Shown in pieces: positions 31,695-42,700 of a DNA stretch of 64,000 nt. Source of the stretch: Dastarcus helophoroides (Eukaryota; Arthropoda; Insecta; Coleoptera; Bothrideridae); assembly GCA_028583605.1 (NCBI GenBank), contig CM053329.1:38717161-38781160 (forward strand), read 5' to 3'. Below the pieces are notes generated by a model. It did not search any database, was not told the origin of the DNA, and saw nothing but the letters and a program-made list of their open reading frames with translations. A program made the translations under genes and the position numbers. How positions within the stretch are numbered: the stretch's first letter is position 1; the number at the start of each line of letters is the position of its first letter.

Positions 31695-31706
31695 TTCAAA
31701 TGCACT

Positions 31707-33611
31707 CTTCGGCTCAAAAATTTGTTTTACAAAATTTGACTTTTTCAAAATATCCAGTTTTTTAGAAATCTTGCTTTTTTATTGAACATTTTAACTTATT
31801 ATGAAAATGTCTACATTTTTCAAAATTTTGACCAATTAAAAATTTTCGAATTTTTTTTCGTTTTTTAAAATTTCCAGTATTTCGAAAATTTGTAACTTTT
31901 CGAATATTTTGATTTTCAAAAAATTTCGGATTCTTTCGATTTTTCTTTAAATTTCAATTTTTTTTAAATTGTCGATTATTCTTTTTTTAATTCTGGCGTT
32001 ATTTTAAAATTTCAACTATTGAAAAATTCAGATTTTTTCAAGTCACATTTTTTCAAATTTCACATATTTTTAAAATTTTTGACTATTTCTCAAAATTTTG
32101 AATTTTTCGTTAAATCTTTACTTCTCCAAAATTACATTTTTTTAAGTTAAATTAGAACCACTTTTAAAAAAGTTTAGCATTTTTGAAAATTTCATTTTTT
32201 CATAAAAAAATTTGAAACTTTCTAGTTGTCTTTAAAATTTCGACTTTCTTTTTAAATATTTCGATATTTTTCAATGTTCAACAGTATTTAAAAATTTTGT
32301 CCTCTTTGAAATTTTGATTATTTTACAAAATTTCGACCTTTTTTGAAAATCTTTACTTTGGTCAAAATTACAATTTATCTTCAAATGAAGTTAGTAAAAA
32401 TAAATTTCTTTTTTTTTGAAAATCGGATATTTTCCAATTTTTTTTAAAATGTTGTCTTGAACATTTTTACTATTTCTTTCAGAATTTCCACATTTTTGGA
32501 AATTTTGACTTTTATGATAATGTCGATATTGTTCTAAATTTTAACTTGAAATTTTGATTCAAAATTCGCCTGTTAGAATTCCGACTTTCTCGAAAATTTG
32601 AAATGTTTTTAAATATTTCCTTTTTAAAAAATTTTCGAATTCTTTTTTTTTTAAATTAATGCGATTCAAAAATTTTCAAAATTTGATATTTTCTCAAAAC
32701 TTCACGTTTTTTAAATTCCGTCTTTTAAAGTTTGATATTTTTACAACATTTTGCCTGACGTTTAAAAAAAGTTTTATCGAAATTTAGACTCTTTTAGAAA
32801 AACCTGAATTTTTTATGAAAGTTTTAACGTTTCAAAATTTAGCCTTTTAAATTTCCGAAGTTCCTCAAAATTTTAAGTTCTTTTCCAAAATTTTGGATAT
32901 TTTAAAATTTTCACATTTTTAAAATTCCTTTATTTTTCGAAATTCCAAAATTTGTAATAAAGCAGATTTTATTTTTATAAATTTTGGTTTTTTCCCGAAA
33001 TTTGAGTTTTTTTGACATTTCATAAAAAATAATTAAAGAAATTAGGCGAGGAAAGACCATCAACCAGTAAACAGTGTTAGAAACTTCGAGTTTAAAGGCG
33101 AATTGTCGAGTTTTCCTCGAAATTTCGACTTCAACCTCAAATTTCGACTTTAACCTGAAAATTTCGAGAAAAAAGTCGAAATTTTGGTTACTAAAAATGG
33201 AAGTAACTGAACACATCCTACCGTAATCTATCAATATTGTATGCCTAACCTAATTTTCGTGTATATCTATGGTCGAATATTCGAGATTAAAGTCGAAATT
33301 TTGACTTTGACCTTAGAATTTCTAGAAAACAGTTGAAATTTCAAAATTGAAGGCGAAATTTCGAGAAAAAAGTCAAAATTTCGACATTAGAGTCAAAATT
33401 TTGACGAAATTTCAAGAAAAAAGTGGAAATTCCAATTAAACTCGGAATTAAAAAAATTCTTTTTAAATTGATGTCCTTTTCTACACTTTTCGAATTTTGA
33501 CTTCTTAAACTCGCAATTAAATATTTAAAAAACATCAGAAAAACATCGATGTATCGAAACCGAATACCGATGTTTAAGACATCGATATTTCATCATTCAA
33601 TTTACGTAAAA
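31707..33611. repeat. AT-rich AAATTTCGAC satellite
   Basis: Mostly TTTTCAAAATTTCGAC-type words. From about 33,100 to 33,430 they sharpen into palindromic GAAATTTCGA and GTCGAAATTTTGACTTT words in both orientations. The ACATCGAT words at 33,535-33,598 are noted separately. No gene seen. Confidence 0.55.
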
Positions 33612-33925
33612 AAGTCGAAGTTTTGGAAAAAAAATTAGGAATTTTCATAATAAGCTCGTATTGTCAAACAGTAACCTATACAGTATTTCAAAAAGATCAA
33701 AATTTATAAAAAGGTTGTAGTTTTGGAAAAAAAATTAGAAATTTTCATAATAAACTCGTATTGTCAAACAGTAACCTATACAGTATTACAAAAAGATCAA
33801 AATTTATAAAAAAAGTCGTAGTTTTGGAAAAAAAAATTAGGAATTTTTAAAATAAGCTCGTATTGTCAAACAGTAACCTATACAGTATTTCAAAAAGATC
33901 AAAATTTATAAAAAAAGCCTTATTT
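33612..33925 (+). repeat. Three tandem units of about 100 bp
   Basis: CTCGTATTGTCAAACAGTAA then CCTATACAGTATT recurs at 33655, 33755 and 33857, each unit preceded by GTTTTGGAAAAAAA. Units differ by only a few bases, so this amplification is younger than the surrounding satellite. Confidence 0.93.
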
Positions 33926-34690
33926 TTGAAAAAAAAATGTTGAAATATTACAAAGAATCGAAATAAAAAAAAATTCTAATTTTGGAAATAGTTGAAACAA
34001 AAATAAAATTTTAAAGTTAAAATTAAAAAAAAATCCATTTTTAATTAAAAAAATTCAGTTTGAATTAAAAAGAAATCAGTTCGAATTAAAAAAAAAGTTA
34101 GAATTTACCAAAAAGTTTTTAAAAAAATGTCAACATATTTAAAACTATTTGAAATGTTCAGACAAAAAGATAAATTTCCCAAAAAGGTCGTAAAAATATT
34201 TAGTTGAAATTTCGACTTATTAGAAATTTCGTCCTTTTCCAAAATTTTTACTTTTTTAACATTTTTCATATTATGGTTTTCACTCATTTTTTATGAAAAT
34301 AATTTCGAGTTTTTTCTTACAATTTTGAAGCGATTTTAAGAGAAAAGTTCAGAATTTGGTTAAAACTCGAAATTTATTTTAACAGAGAAATTCAATTCCT
34401 AGAAACAGTCGAAATTTTGGCACTGAATTAGAAAATACATCCCAGAAGAGAACCTTGAAGAAAATTAAATTTATTAAGATGATTTTTTTCAATTTCGAAT
34501 TGAATTTAGAAATTTCGAGTTCTCTAGTAGTTTCTAAGTGGTAAGCAAAATGTCGAATACTATTTGAAAATTTGTGAAAATTACTAGGTTGAACTTGACA
34601 TTTTCAAACTCAATAATCTCTACAAATTATTTGGAAATATTAATTTTTTCGAAATTTCGATTTTTTATTCAAAATTTCTTATTAACTGGA
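33926..34690. repeat. AT-rich satellite, no gene
   Basis: Poly-A-rich words (AATTAAAAAAAA, AGTTCGAATTAAAAA) grade into AAATTTCGA words. No signal seen. Confidence 0.5.
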
Positions 34691-35749
34691 ATTCCAGTTC
34701 CAATATTTTTTGTGTGGTCCTTGGTTATCTTCAAAATTTGAGATATCCAATGCCACAATCCTAGCCTCACCGTGCTTTTCCTTAGCTTGGTATCTTGTGC
34801 AATAAATTAATAATCAGGAAACCACCAAATGTTGACATCTTTTTTGCAACAATAGAAGCTCGACTTTAAAGTGTTCCTGGTGTGGAAAAAGGTCGTGCAC
34901 GCCTCTGTGTGCGCGATGTAGTCTCGAAAGCCGAATAAATTACAATGATAGACGACATGGAATTCCTCCACATGAGTGCATCAGAGGGTAGTTATCAAGT
35001 GTTAAGTATATATTTCCCTTCCGCTTTTAACTCATTGATTTATCACGATCGTTTCGGCGTCTTCTTCGATCAGCTTGAATTTCATTTCGTTATAAAACTT
35101 CGATTCAACCACTAGAATTGTCTATTCGGGTTGAATGTCGATTTTATCCTTCTAACCGATCGTTTTTTAAAAATACAGGAACTAGAATAGGTTGTAGAGG
35201 TTCATGCATTTTTAATTGTTTGACCGACTCTCGAAAATCGTGAAAGTTTTAGATAATTCTTAACTAGTTGGAGGAGAGTAAATGTGGTTTACGTGCAAGT
35301 TATTTATTTATTTGATCAAACAGACGACGTTATATTTAAGTAGGACAGAAACTGACAAGCACACCCTATTTTTTTAAACAAATAAATGGTATTATGTCAC
35401 ATTTGTGTTATTAAACAAGTTAAGAGTCAATGTACGTTGTAAACATTACTCGCTACAATGTTATCTTTCAACGGCAACATTAAACTCAAGCGTGCATTAC
35501 TCTTATTGAAACCAAATACTGTTTACTATAGTGACACTTTATGAGATTGTAGTGACGGTACGGTACCATAAGAATGTCTTTTATTGCCCTTTGAGGTCTC
35601 TGCAATTATTCAGGAATTGCAAAAATGACCAAGTGTATTCTTTATCATAGAAGGATCAACTTGAATCATCTTTTCAATTCGTTTTATTTACCTCAAAGAG
35701 CGATTCTTTTGGTAATGGCTTCGTGTATTGGATTGTGGTGGAACGCACT
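34691..35749. other. Mostly unique stretch; foldback remnant at its start
   Basis: A 25-bp remnant of the foldback family (GTGGTCCTTGGTTATCTTCA, about 34,715-34,736) opens the interval. The remainder is non-repetitive with moderate CpG (for example 34,880-35,110) and no convincing open frame. Confidence 0.4.
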
Positions 35750-35868
35750 GGTCCTTGATTTCAAAAATTGAAATACATATTCTGTCCCCTGAAACCAAGA
35801 AAGATTAAAAAACACAAAAAAGGTTGCTCTAACTTTCTTGGTTTCAGGGGACAAGTGTATTTCAATAT
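35750..35868. mobile_element. Foldback/MITE-like family, shortened palindrome
   Basis: The reverse arm (CACTGGTCCTTGATTTC, TTGAAATACATATTCTGTCC, CCAAGAAAGATTAAAAAACAC) switches after GGTTGCTCTAAC into a forward arm (TTTCTTGGTTTCAGGGGACA, GTGTATTTCAAT). Much of the centre is deleted. Confidence 0.8.
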
Positions 35869-36130
35869 TGGATTATGATTGCCGATGATGAGGACCTTGA
35901 AATTACTTGAATTAAACGCTAATGTATTTACACATCCTCAAGAAGTACATTATTGTCAATGTCATATTGGGATGTCGGGTTATAAGTAACAAAAAACCAG
36001 TAACGTTGTTTGCACAGACCACTTGAATCCATTCGAGTGTCTGTTTGTTTACAAACACTTTTCAAATGGTTGAAGCTTCCAAAAGATTTTTCTTCGGTAC
36101 AAGTAACTGTCGCGGTCGCTCTTTTAACTC
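35869..36130. other. Unique stretch with overlapping open frames, unassigned
   Basis: Open frames of 77-85 codons on both strands overlap at 35,928-36,243 and run into the 171-bp repeat. Neither resembles a known family. The minus frame has mixed composition but no supporting start or splice context. Confidence 0.3.
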
Positions 36131-36475
36131 TGGTTAAAAAATATTCGGTTTCATGCTTCCATATTTGCCGAAATAACTCGAACATTGATTCTCCAAATTC
36201 TCATTTTCTTTCTGTATGGGATAGTCGCCTAAAGTGTCCTTAATTTCATTTTAAGTTAAGATTGGTAATTAAAGCTAATGTTTGCTTAGTAAAAATAAAA
36301 ATTCAAAAGAAATATTGTATTTCATGGTTCCATATTTGCCGAGATAACTCGAACATTGATTCTCCAAATTCTCATTTTTTAATCTGTATGGTATCGTCGC
36401 CTAAAGTGTCATTGATTTCATTTTTAGTTAAGATTGGTAATTGAAGCTGATGTTTGCTTTATAAAAATAAAAATT
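36131..36475 (+). repeat. 171-bp direct duplication
   Basis: AACTCGAACATTGATTCTCC with its flanks (TTCCATATTTGCCGA before; AAATTCTCATTTT, GTCGCCTAAAGTGTC and TTAAGATTGGTAATT after) occurs at 36175 and 36346, 171 bp apart, with about 10% differences. The open frames in the two copies are in-register shadows of each other, since 171 is a multiple of three. Confidence 0.9.
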
Positions 36476-36827
36476 CAGATTGAAAGCAGTGTCTAGTTCG
36501 AGTTGATTGTCGATTGCCTGATGTAGAATGTAAATCGACCACCCAAAGGCGCATTTAGTCAGTCCTTTATGACTAATAGCCCTAGATTACTGTAATAAGC
36601 ATGTCATCATGTAGTGAAAGATCATAAGTAGGTCCGGTAAATCCTTCTATATAATTGCAGACACCTTTGGGCGCCATAATAATAGAGGTCCTTGTTATCA
36701 ATGTCTTGTTATATACTGGAACCATTGGCGTACCTAATATGCAACTAATCCCAAACGTAGTTCTTACATAAATTATTTACTTTCTAATTCATATTTCAAA
36801 ACATTAGATCCAGAATTTTGCTCAAAC
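36476..36827. other. Unique stretch, no gene seen
   Basis: Ordinary non-repetitive sequence without open frames or recognisable signals. Confidence 0.4.
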
Positions 36828-37015
36828 AGGCTGGTCCTTGGTTATCTTCAAAAACTGTCCCCTGAAACCAAGAAAGATTAAAAACCACAACAGAGGTTGC
36901 TCTAACGCGTTTCGATGGCCAAGCTATCATCTTCAGAGAGATACTGATATCATACAGAGCAACCTCTGTTTTTAATCTTTCTTGGTTTCAGGGAACAAGA
37001 TTTGTATTCTAATTT
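36828..37015. mobile_element. Foldback/MITE-like family, two arms
   Basis: Reverse arm from GGCTGGTCCTTGGTTATCTT to TCATCTTCAGAGAGATACTG. A forward arm resumes at CAGAGCAACCTCTG and runs through TTTAATCTTTCTTGGTTTCA to GATTTGTATTCTAATTTTT. The arm-proximal part of the forward half is missing. Confidence 0.8.
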
Positions 37016-37364
37016 TTTTATTAGATACAGAAAGTGAAGGATATAAAAGAAATCGCAAATTTTTAGATGATTTTTAAAAAGCTATATCTCAAATAGAATG
37101 GTCATAGGGAAAAACAATAAAAAACCAAATCGAAGCCCCAAGCTGCTAGTTTTCACAACTAAAACTCAAATTTTTGTAGCGTCGGCAGTTTTTGATTAAT
37201 CATAAGAAAATTATGAGCCAAAGTTTTCCAAATTTTTGCTTACGTTTTAAAAGTTAATGGACTTCAATATTGTTTTACAAGTTAGTGTTCACTGTACATC
37301 GATAATTTCTACCATCGATAGTGTCAATAGATTTTTACAAAAATTATTGTTTTAGGTGACAATT

Positions 37365-37583
37365 TTATTTAATAAAATGAACCTTCCAATTTAACCTGCC
37401 GTTGCCATCTAGGTTCCAACGATCATCCCGGCTAGGGAGATAGCTGCCCCAGTTCGCGATGCGTCCAGAACCGATGCAAATTTTTCCAACATTGGTAAAT
37501 ATCGTACATGTAACCCACAATAAATTTTCCCATTGGTCGATTGATTCTATTTCTATTGGAAAATGCAACATACACTTAACCAT
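37365..37583 (-). CDS. Candidate exon or small ORF, function unknown
   Basis: A 72-codon minus-strand frame with high-complexity, tryptophan-rich composition (IDQWENLLWVTC, GRIANWGSYLPSRDD, RWNLDGNGRLNWKVHF). This is unlike the Phe/Lys-rich satellite shadows. Upstream on the minus strand is a pyrimidine-rich run ending TTAGTTATAATAG just before the ATG, which could be a splice acceptor. Immediately after the stop lies AATAAA (the stop overlaps TTAAATAAAATTG). It may be the terminal exon of a gene, or a fragment of an unrecognised element. I do not recognise the family. Confidence 0.3.
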   Translation of the reverse strand: MVKCMLHFPIEIESIDQWENLLWVTCTIFTNVGKICIGSGRIANWGSYLPSRDDRWNLDGNGRLNWKVHFIK

Positions 37584-38170
37584 CTATTATAACTAAGGAA
37601 AAACAAGTTTCTTTATAAATAATTATACAAAATATTTTACGAATGCCATATTTTTTGGAGTCAAAGGCTCATAGAATGAGACAAAAATGTATATTCAACC
37701 AAAGAGACTTTTTAAAAAATTTCTGCCTATTTTTCAAAATTCGTCTTTTATCTGGAAATGTTGATAATACTTTTTTTGGCAATCTTACGTTGGGGCAAAT
37801 TGGCATGTCTGCCTCCGATTGAAGCAGTCAAGAGAATATTCCGGAAATTTCATTTTTTTCTAATTTTCCAATATTTCAATAAAATCAGACTTTCTCTGGG
37901 CAATTTCGAATGTTTACTAAATTTCGCCCTTTTTCTCGAAATTTCGATCTTTTTCTTCAATTGTCGAATTTTTCTTTTTCAAATTCATTTATTTTTTAAA
38001 ATTTCGAGAACAAAGTCGAAATAAAAAGCGAATTTAAAAAATCGAAATTTCGATATTTTTCTCAAAATCAGATTTTTTTCGAACATTCTAAATTTATCTT
38101 AAAATCCGATCCTGTATGTTCCTGGAAATCTAAAAAATTCATCGAAATTCATCTTTTTTATAAATTTATA
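37584..38170. repeat. AT-rich AAATTTCGAC satellite
   Basis: Unique sequence grades into TTTCTCGAAATTTCGATC and AAATTTCGAGAACAAAGTCG words by about 37,900. The plus-strand frame here is low complexity. Confidence 0.5.
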
Positions 38171-39642
38171 GAAACCCAATTAAAAATGTACCCCAATTTT
38201 GATTGAATCATAACGTAATAAAAAAACAAAGAAACAGATGAATCCTGATCTAACAATGAAAGAAAATATAAAGGGATTTATAAGCTGACAATAAGACAAA
38301 AATTTATTAAACCACAAACAAGACAAAGAGAGACTAATTCTGAACCTCAAATAAAGAAATCTTTTGAGTTGTCAACTGACAATAGAACTGTATTTCGATT
38401 GAACAATAAGCTGACAAGAGAGGAGTAGTTAATCGTAACGTAATAATAAAACAAAGAAATAGATGAATCCTGATCTAACAATGAAAGAAAATATAAACGG
38501 ATTCATAAGCTTACAATAGGACAAAAATTTATTAAACCACAAGCAGAGACAAAGAGAGACTAATTCTGAACCTCAAATAAAGAAATCTTTTGAGTTGTCA
38601 ACTGACAATAAAACTGTATTTCGATTGAACAATAAGCTGACAATAGAGGAGTAGTTAACTGAGTGTGCTGACAATAAGCTGGTTGAAAACCTGACAGTTA
38701 AAGATAAATTAAGTCATAAGTAGACTGCCAGGTCAGAAAAACACTAATTTGAGTAACTCATGAGCTAAAACAGAAACTCATATGATGAATTTGATTTTAT
38801 GATTTCTTTATACAATTACACATCTGTAAGCTAGAGTTACGAGCGATTGTAAATTTGTAAGAACAGTTTTCATCGTTAGTATCTTGAATCTCCCATTTTA
38901 TTTTCTATTGTCAGCTTAGGATGTTGATAATTTGTATTCTACAGTCAGCTTTCGATTAAATTCCTTGATTTGATTAACAAAATTATGTTTGATTGACGAC
39001 ACACCCTTTCCTTATAGTTGACTTCAGCTGCAATCAATAGTTCTTTGATGTCGTCAGCTAACGCTTTTATTGTAAATGCTCTAATTGTCGGCCTGCGATT
39101 GGACACATTTTCTTTTCTATTATCATATTGTGTCCTAATCATTGATCTTTTGATTTAATCAAAATTATTCTTGTCAACTGATCTATTGTTATTATATTGT
39201 CAGCTTATGGTTTAATAAAAACATTTTCCCATTGTTATTTTGTGATTTAATCAATATATCTTCCATGATTTTATTGCTCGTTTTTTGTCACCATATGTCC
39301 AAATCAAAACACTTTTTCATTGTCAGCTTATTATTTATTTAATTACTTTTCTATTGCTAGGTCATATTTTAATATCAAATTATGTTTTTTGGCACTTTGT
39401 TATCTAGTTAATTTTACCTCAATTGTCTGCTTACACATCTACTGAAATTCTATTGTCAGCTGATAATCCTATTTTTCTTCGATTGTCAGCATATGATTTA
39501 TTCAAAAATTGTTTTTTATGTCAACTTATGATTAAAGAATATTGCATCTACCATTAACAGCTTAAGATTCATTTAATTTTTATTTTTTTGTCAACTTCTG
39601 ACTCAATTAATTCTCATTATATCGTCAGTATAAGATGTAATC
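38171..39642. repeat. TTGTCAGCTTAT satellite, first block with a polarity switch
   Basis: From 38,200 to 38,700 the word appears as AAGCTGACAATAG. A 225-bp tandem pair is obvious here (GATGAATCCTGATCTAACAA at about 38237 and 38462). From about 38,880 onward the complement ATTGTCAGCTTA dominates, with units of 30-60 bp separated by AT-rich spacers such as TGATTTAATCAA. No coding. Confidence 0.8.
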
Positions 39643-39778
39643 CCTCTGAAGATGATAGCTTGGCTACTGAAACGGGTTAGAGCACCCTTTGTTGTGTTTT
39701 TTAATCTTTGTTGGTTTCAGGGAATAAGATTTGTATTTCAATTTTTGAAGATAACCAAGGACCAGTCCGTTGCATAAA
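39643..39778 (+). mobile_element. Foldback/MITE-like family, solo forward arm
   Basis: A complete arm from CTCTGAAGATGATAGCTTGG through GGTTAGAGC, TTTAATCTTTGTTGGTTTCA and GATTTGTATTTCAATTTTTG to AACCAAGGACCAGTCCGTTG. It interrupts the TTGTCAGC satellite, so it inserted or was captured after that satellite existed. Confidence 0.88.
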
Positions 39779-42700
39779 AAAAAACTATTGACTTAACTGA
39801 AAACCTTTTTGGTCAGACGGTTTGCTGACAATAGAATATCTATTATCTGAACCAAATGAAGATTACTCTCTGCTGAGATAATAAGCCTTGTATATACGAA
39901 TATATACAAGTTTATTACGATGCAATTGAAATCTAATTTCATTAGAATCTAATGAAAATTAGACTGCAATTGCAAAGTTCACGTAGATGAGGCAAAGCTT
40001 GTATCACGGGTTGCATCGCAACATCCATAGATACAAACGTCCTCGGCGTTTTAAGCACGTTTAACTGTTTAATTACAGAACATTTAATTGGTCATTTGTC
40101 AAATGAAGATGATCAAAGAAAACTTTGACTATTTAATGACATGATATTAATGCAGAGATTTATGGGATTATAGATAGGTGCATAATGTTTATCGATTCAT
40201 AATTGACGTAGAGAGTTTATTTATCTAACTTCTAATCTTTTTGGTCAGACAGTTTGCTGACAATAGAAGGTGTATTAACTGAATCAAACGAAGATTATCA
40301 AAGAAAATATCGACTGTTTAATAACTTGGTATTGGTGTATCAATACATAGATTTATCCGGTTATAGATATGTGCATAATGCTGATCAATTCATAATTAAC
40401 GTAGAAAGATTATTGACATACAATCCTCATTTATAAGCTGTCAATAGAAAATAAATTTATATAAACCCAATTAAAAATGAAGCCCAATTTTAATTGAATC
40501 ATAACGTATTAATAAAACAAAGAAATAGTTGCATCCTGATCTAACGATAAAAGAAAATATAAACGGATTTATAAGCTGACAATAGAACAAAAATTTATTA
40601 AACCACAAGTAGAGACAAAGAGAGACTAATTCTGAACCTGCAAATAAAGAAATCTTTTGAGTTGTCAACTGACAATAAAACTTCATTTCAATTATACAAT
40701 AAGCTGACAATAGGGCACTAGTTAACTGAGTGTGCTGGCAATAAACTGATTAAAAACCTGACAGTTAAAGAGAAATTAAATCATAGGTAGACAGAAAGTC
40801 AGAAAAACATTATTTTGATTAACTGATAAGCTGACAACAGAAATTTTATTAACTGAATCGAAAAAAAAATGCATAACAAAAACTTTAATTGATAACTTAA
40901 TACTAAAATAGAAATTCATTAGCTGACAATGGACAGCTTATCATTTGTTTAATTACTTTTCTATTGTTAGGTCATGTTTTAATCTTACATTATATTTTTT
41001 GGCACCTTGTTATCTAATTAAGTTTACGTGAACTTTTTGCTTACAAATTAAGTGAAATTTTTTTGTCAGCTGATATTCCTAATTTTTTTTATTGTCAGCA
41101 TAGTTGGGCCAACTCATGATTAAAAAATATTGCTTGTACTATTAACAGCTTGACATTTATTTAATTTTTATTATTTTGTCAAATTTTGACCCAATCAATA
41201 TTCATTATATTGTCAGTTATGATCTAATCATCATCTTCTTGAAGTCATCTTATAGCTGAATAAATATATCTATCTTCTGTTGTTTTATTGTTGAATTACG
41301 AAACATTCATTTGTTGGTCTATTGTCAGGTAAAGACATAACCAAAAACATTCTCCTGTTGTCAGCTTATCAATTATTTAATTACTTTTCCATTGTCAAGT
41401 CATGTTTTAATTTTAAATCGAGTTATTGGGCACTACAGTTTATTTTACTTCGATTGTCTGAGAAATTAAATCATAAGTAGATAGAAAGTCAGAAAAACAC
41501 TATTTTGATTAACTGATAAGCTAACCACAGAAATTTTATTAACTGAATCGAAAAAAGATGCATAAAAACAACTTTAATTAATGACTTAATACTAAAACAG
41601 AGATTCATAAGCTGACAATGGTCAGCTTATCATTTATTTAATTACTTTTCTATTGTTAAGTCATGTTTTAATCCTAGATTATGTTTTTGGCACTTTGTTT
41701 TCTAATTAATTTTACTTGAATTTTTCGCTTACAGATCAACCGAAATTTTATTGTCAGCTGATAATCCTAATTTTTTTCTATTGTCAGCATAGTTGTGCCA
41801 ACTTATGATTAAAAAATATTAGGTGTACTATTAACAGCTTGACATTTATTTAATTTCTATTATTTTGTCAAATTCTGACTCAATCAATATGCATTATATT
41901 GTCAGTTATGATCTAATCATTTTCTTGTAGTCATCTTATATTTTAATAAATATATCTATCTTTTGTTGTTTTATTTTTGAATTAGGAAACAATCATTTGT
42001 TAGTCTATTGTCAGGTAAAGTTGTAATCAAAAACATTCTCCTATTGTCAGCTTATCAATTATTTAATTACTTTTCCATTGTCAAGTCATGTTTTAATTTT
42101 AAATTGAGTTTTGGGCACTACAGTTCATTTTACTTCGACAACAGATTTTGATTAACTGATAAGCTAACAACAAAAATTTTATTAACTGAATCAAAAAAAG
42201 ATGCATAAAAAAACTTTAATTGATAACTTGATACTAAAACAGAGATTCATAAGCTGATTACTTGGATTGTCTGCTAACAAATAAATTGAAATTCTAATGT
42301 CAGCTGATGACCCTATTCTTCTTGTATTGTCAGTATAAGATTTAATCAAAAAATTTCTTTTTATATCATTTTATAATTAATCTCTATTGCATCTACACTT
42401 ACAACATAAGATTTACTTAATTTCTAATTTTCTAATTTGTTGCTTTATTGTCAGCCGAAGTCATATTCAAAATATTCTCCTACCGTCAGCTTATCAATTA
42501 CTTAATTACCTTTCCATCCTCAAGTCATTTTTATTCTTAAATCAAATTCTTGGGCCTTTATGATACAGTTAATTATACTTCCATTAACAGCTTACAAATA
42601 AATTGAAATAATATTGTCAGCTGATGACTCTATTCTTCTTGTATTGTCAAAATATGATTTAATCATCTTTCATATCAACTTATGATTAATCTTTATTGCA

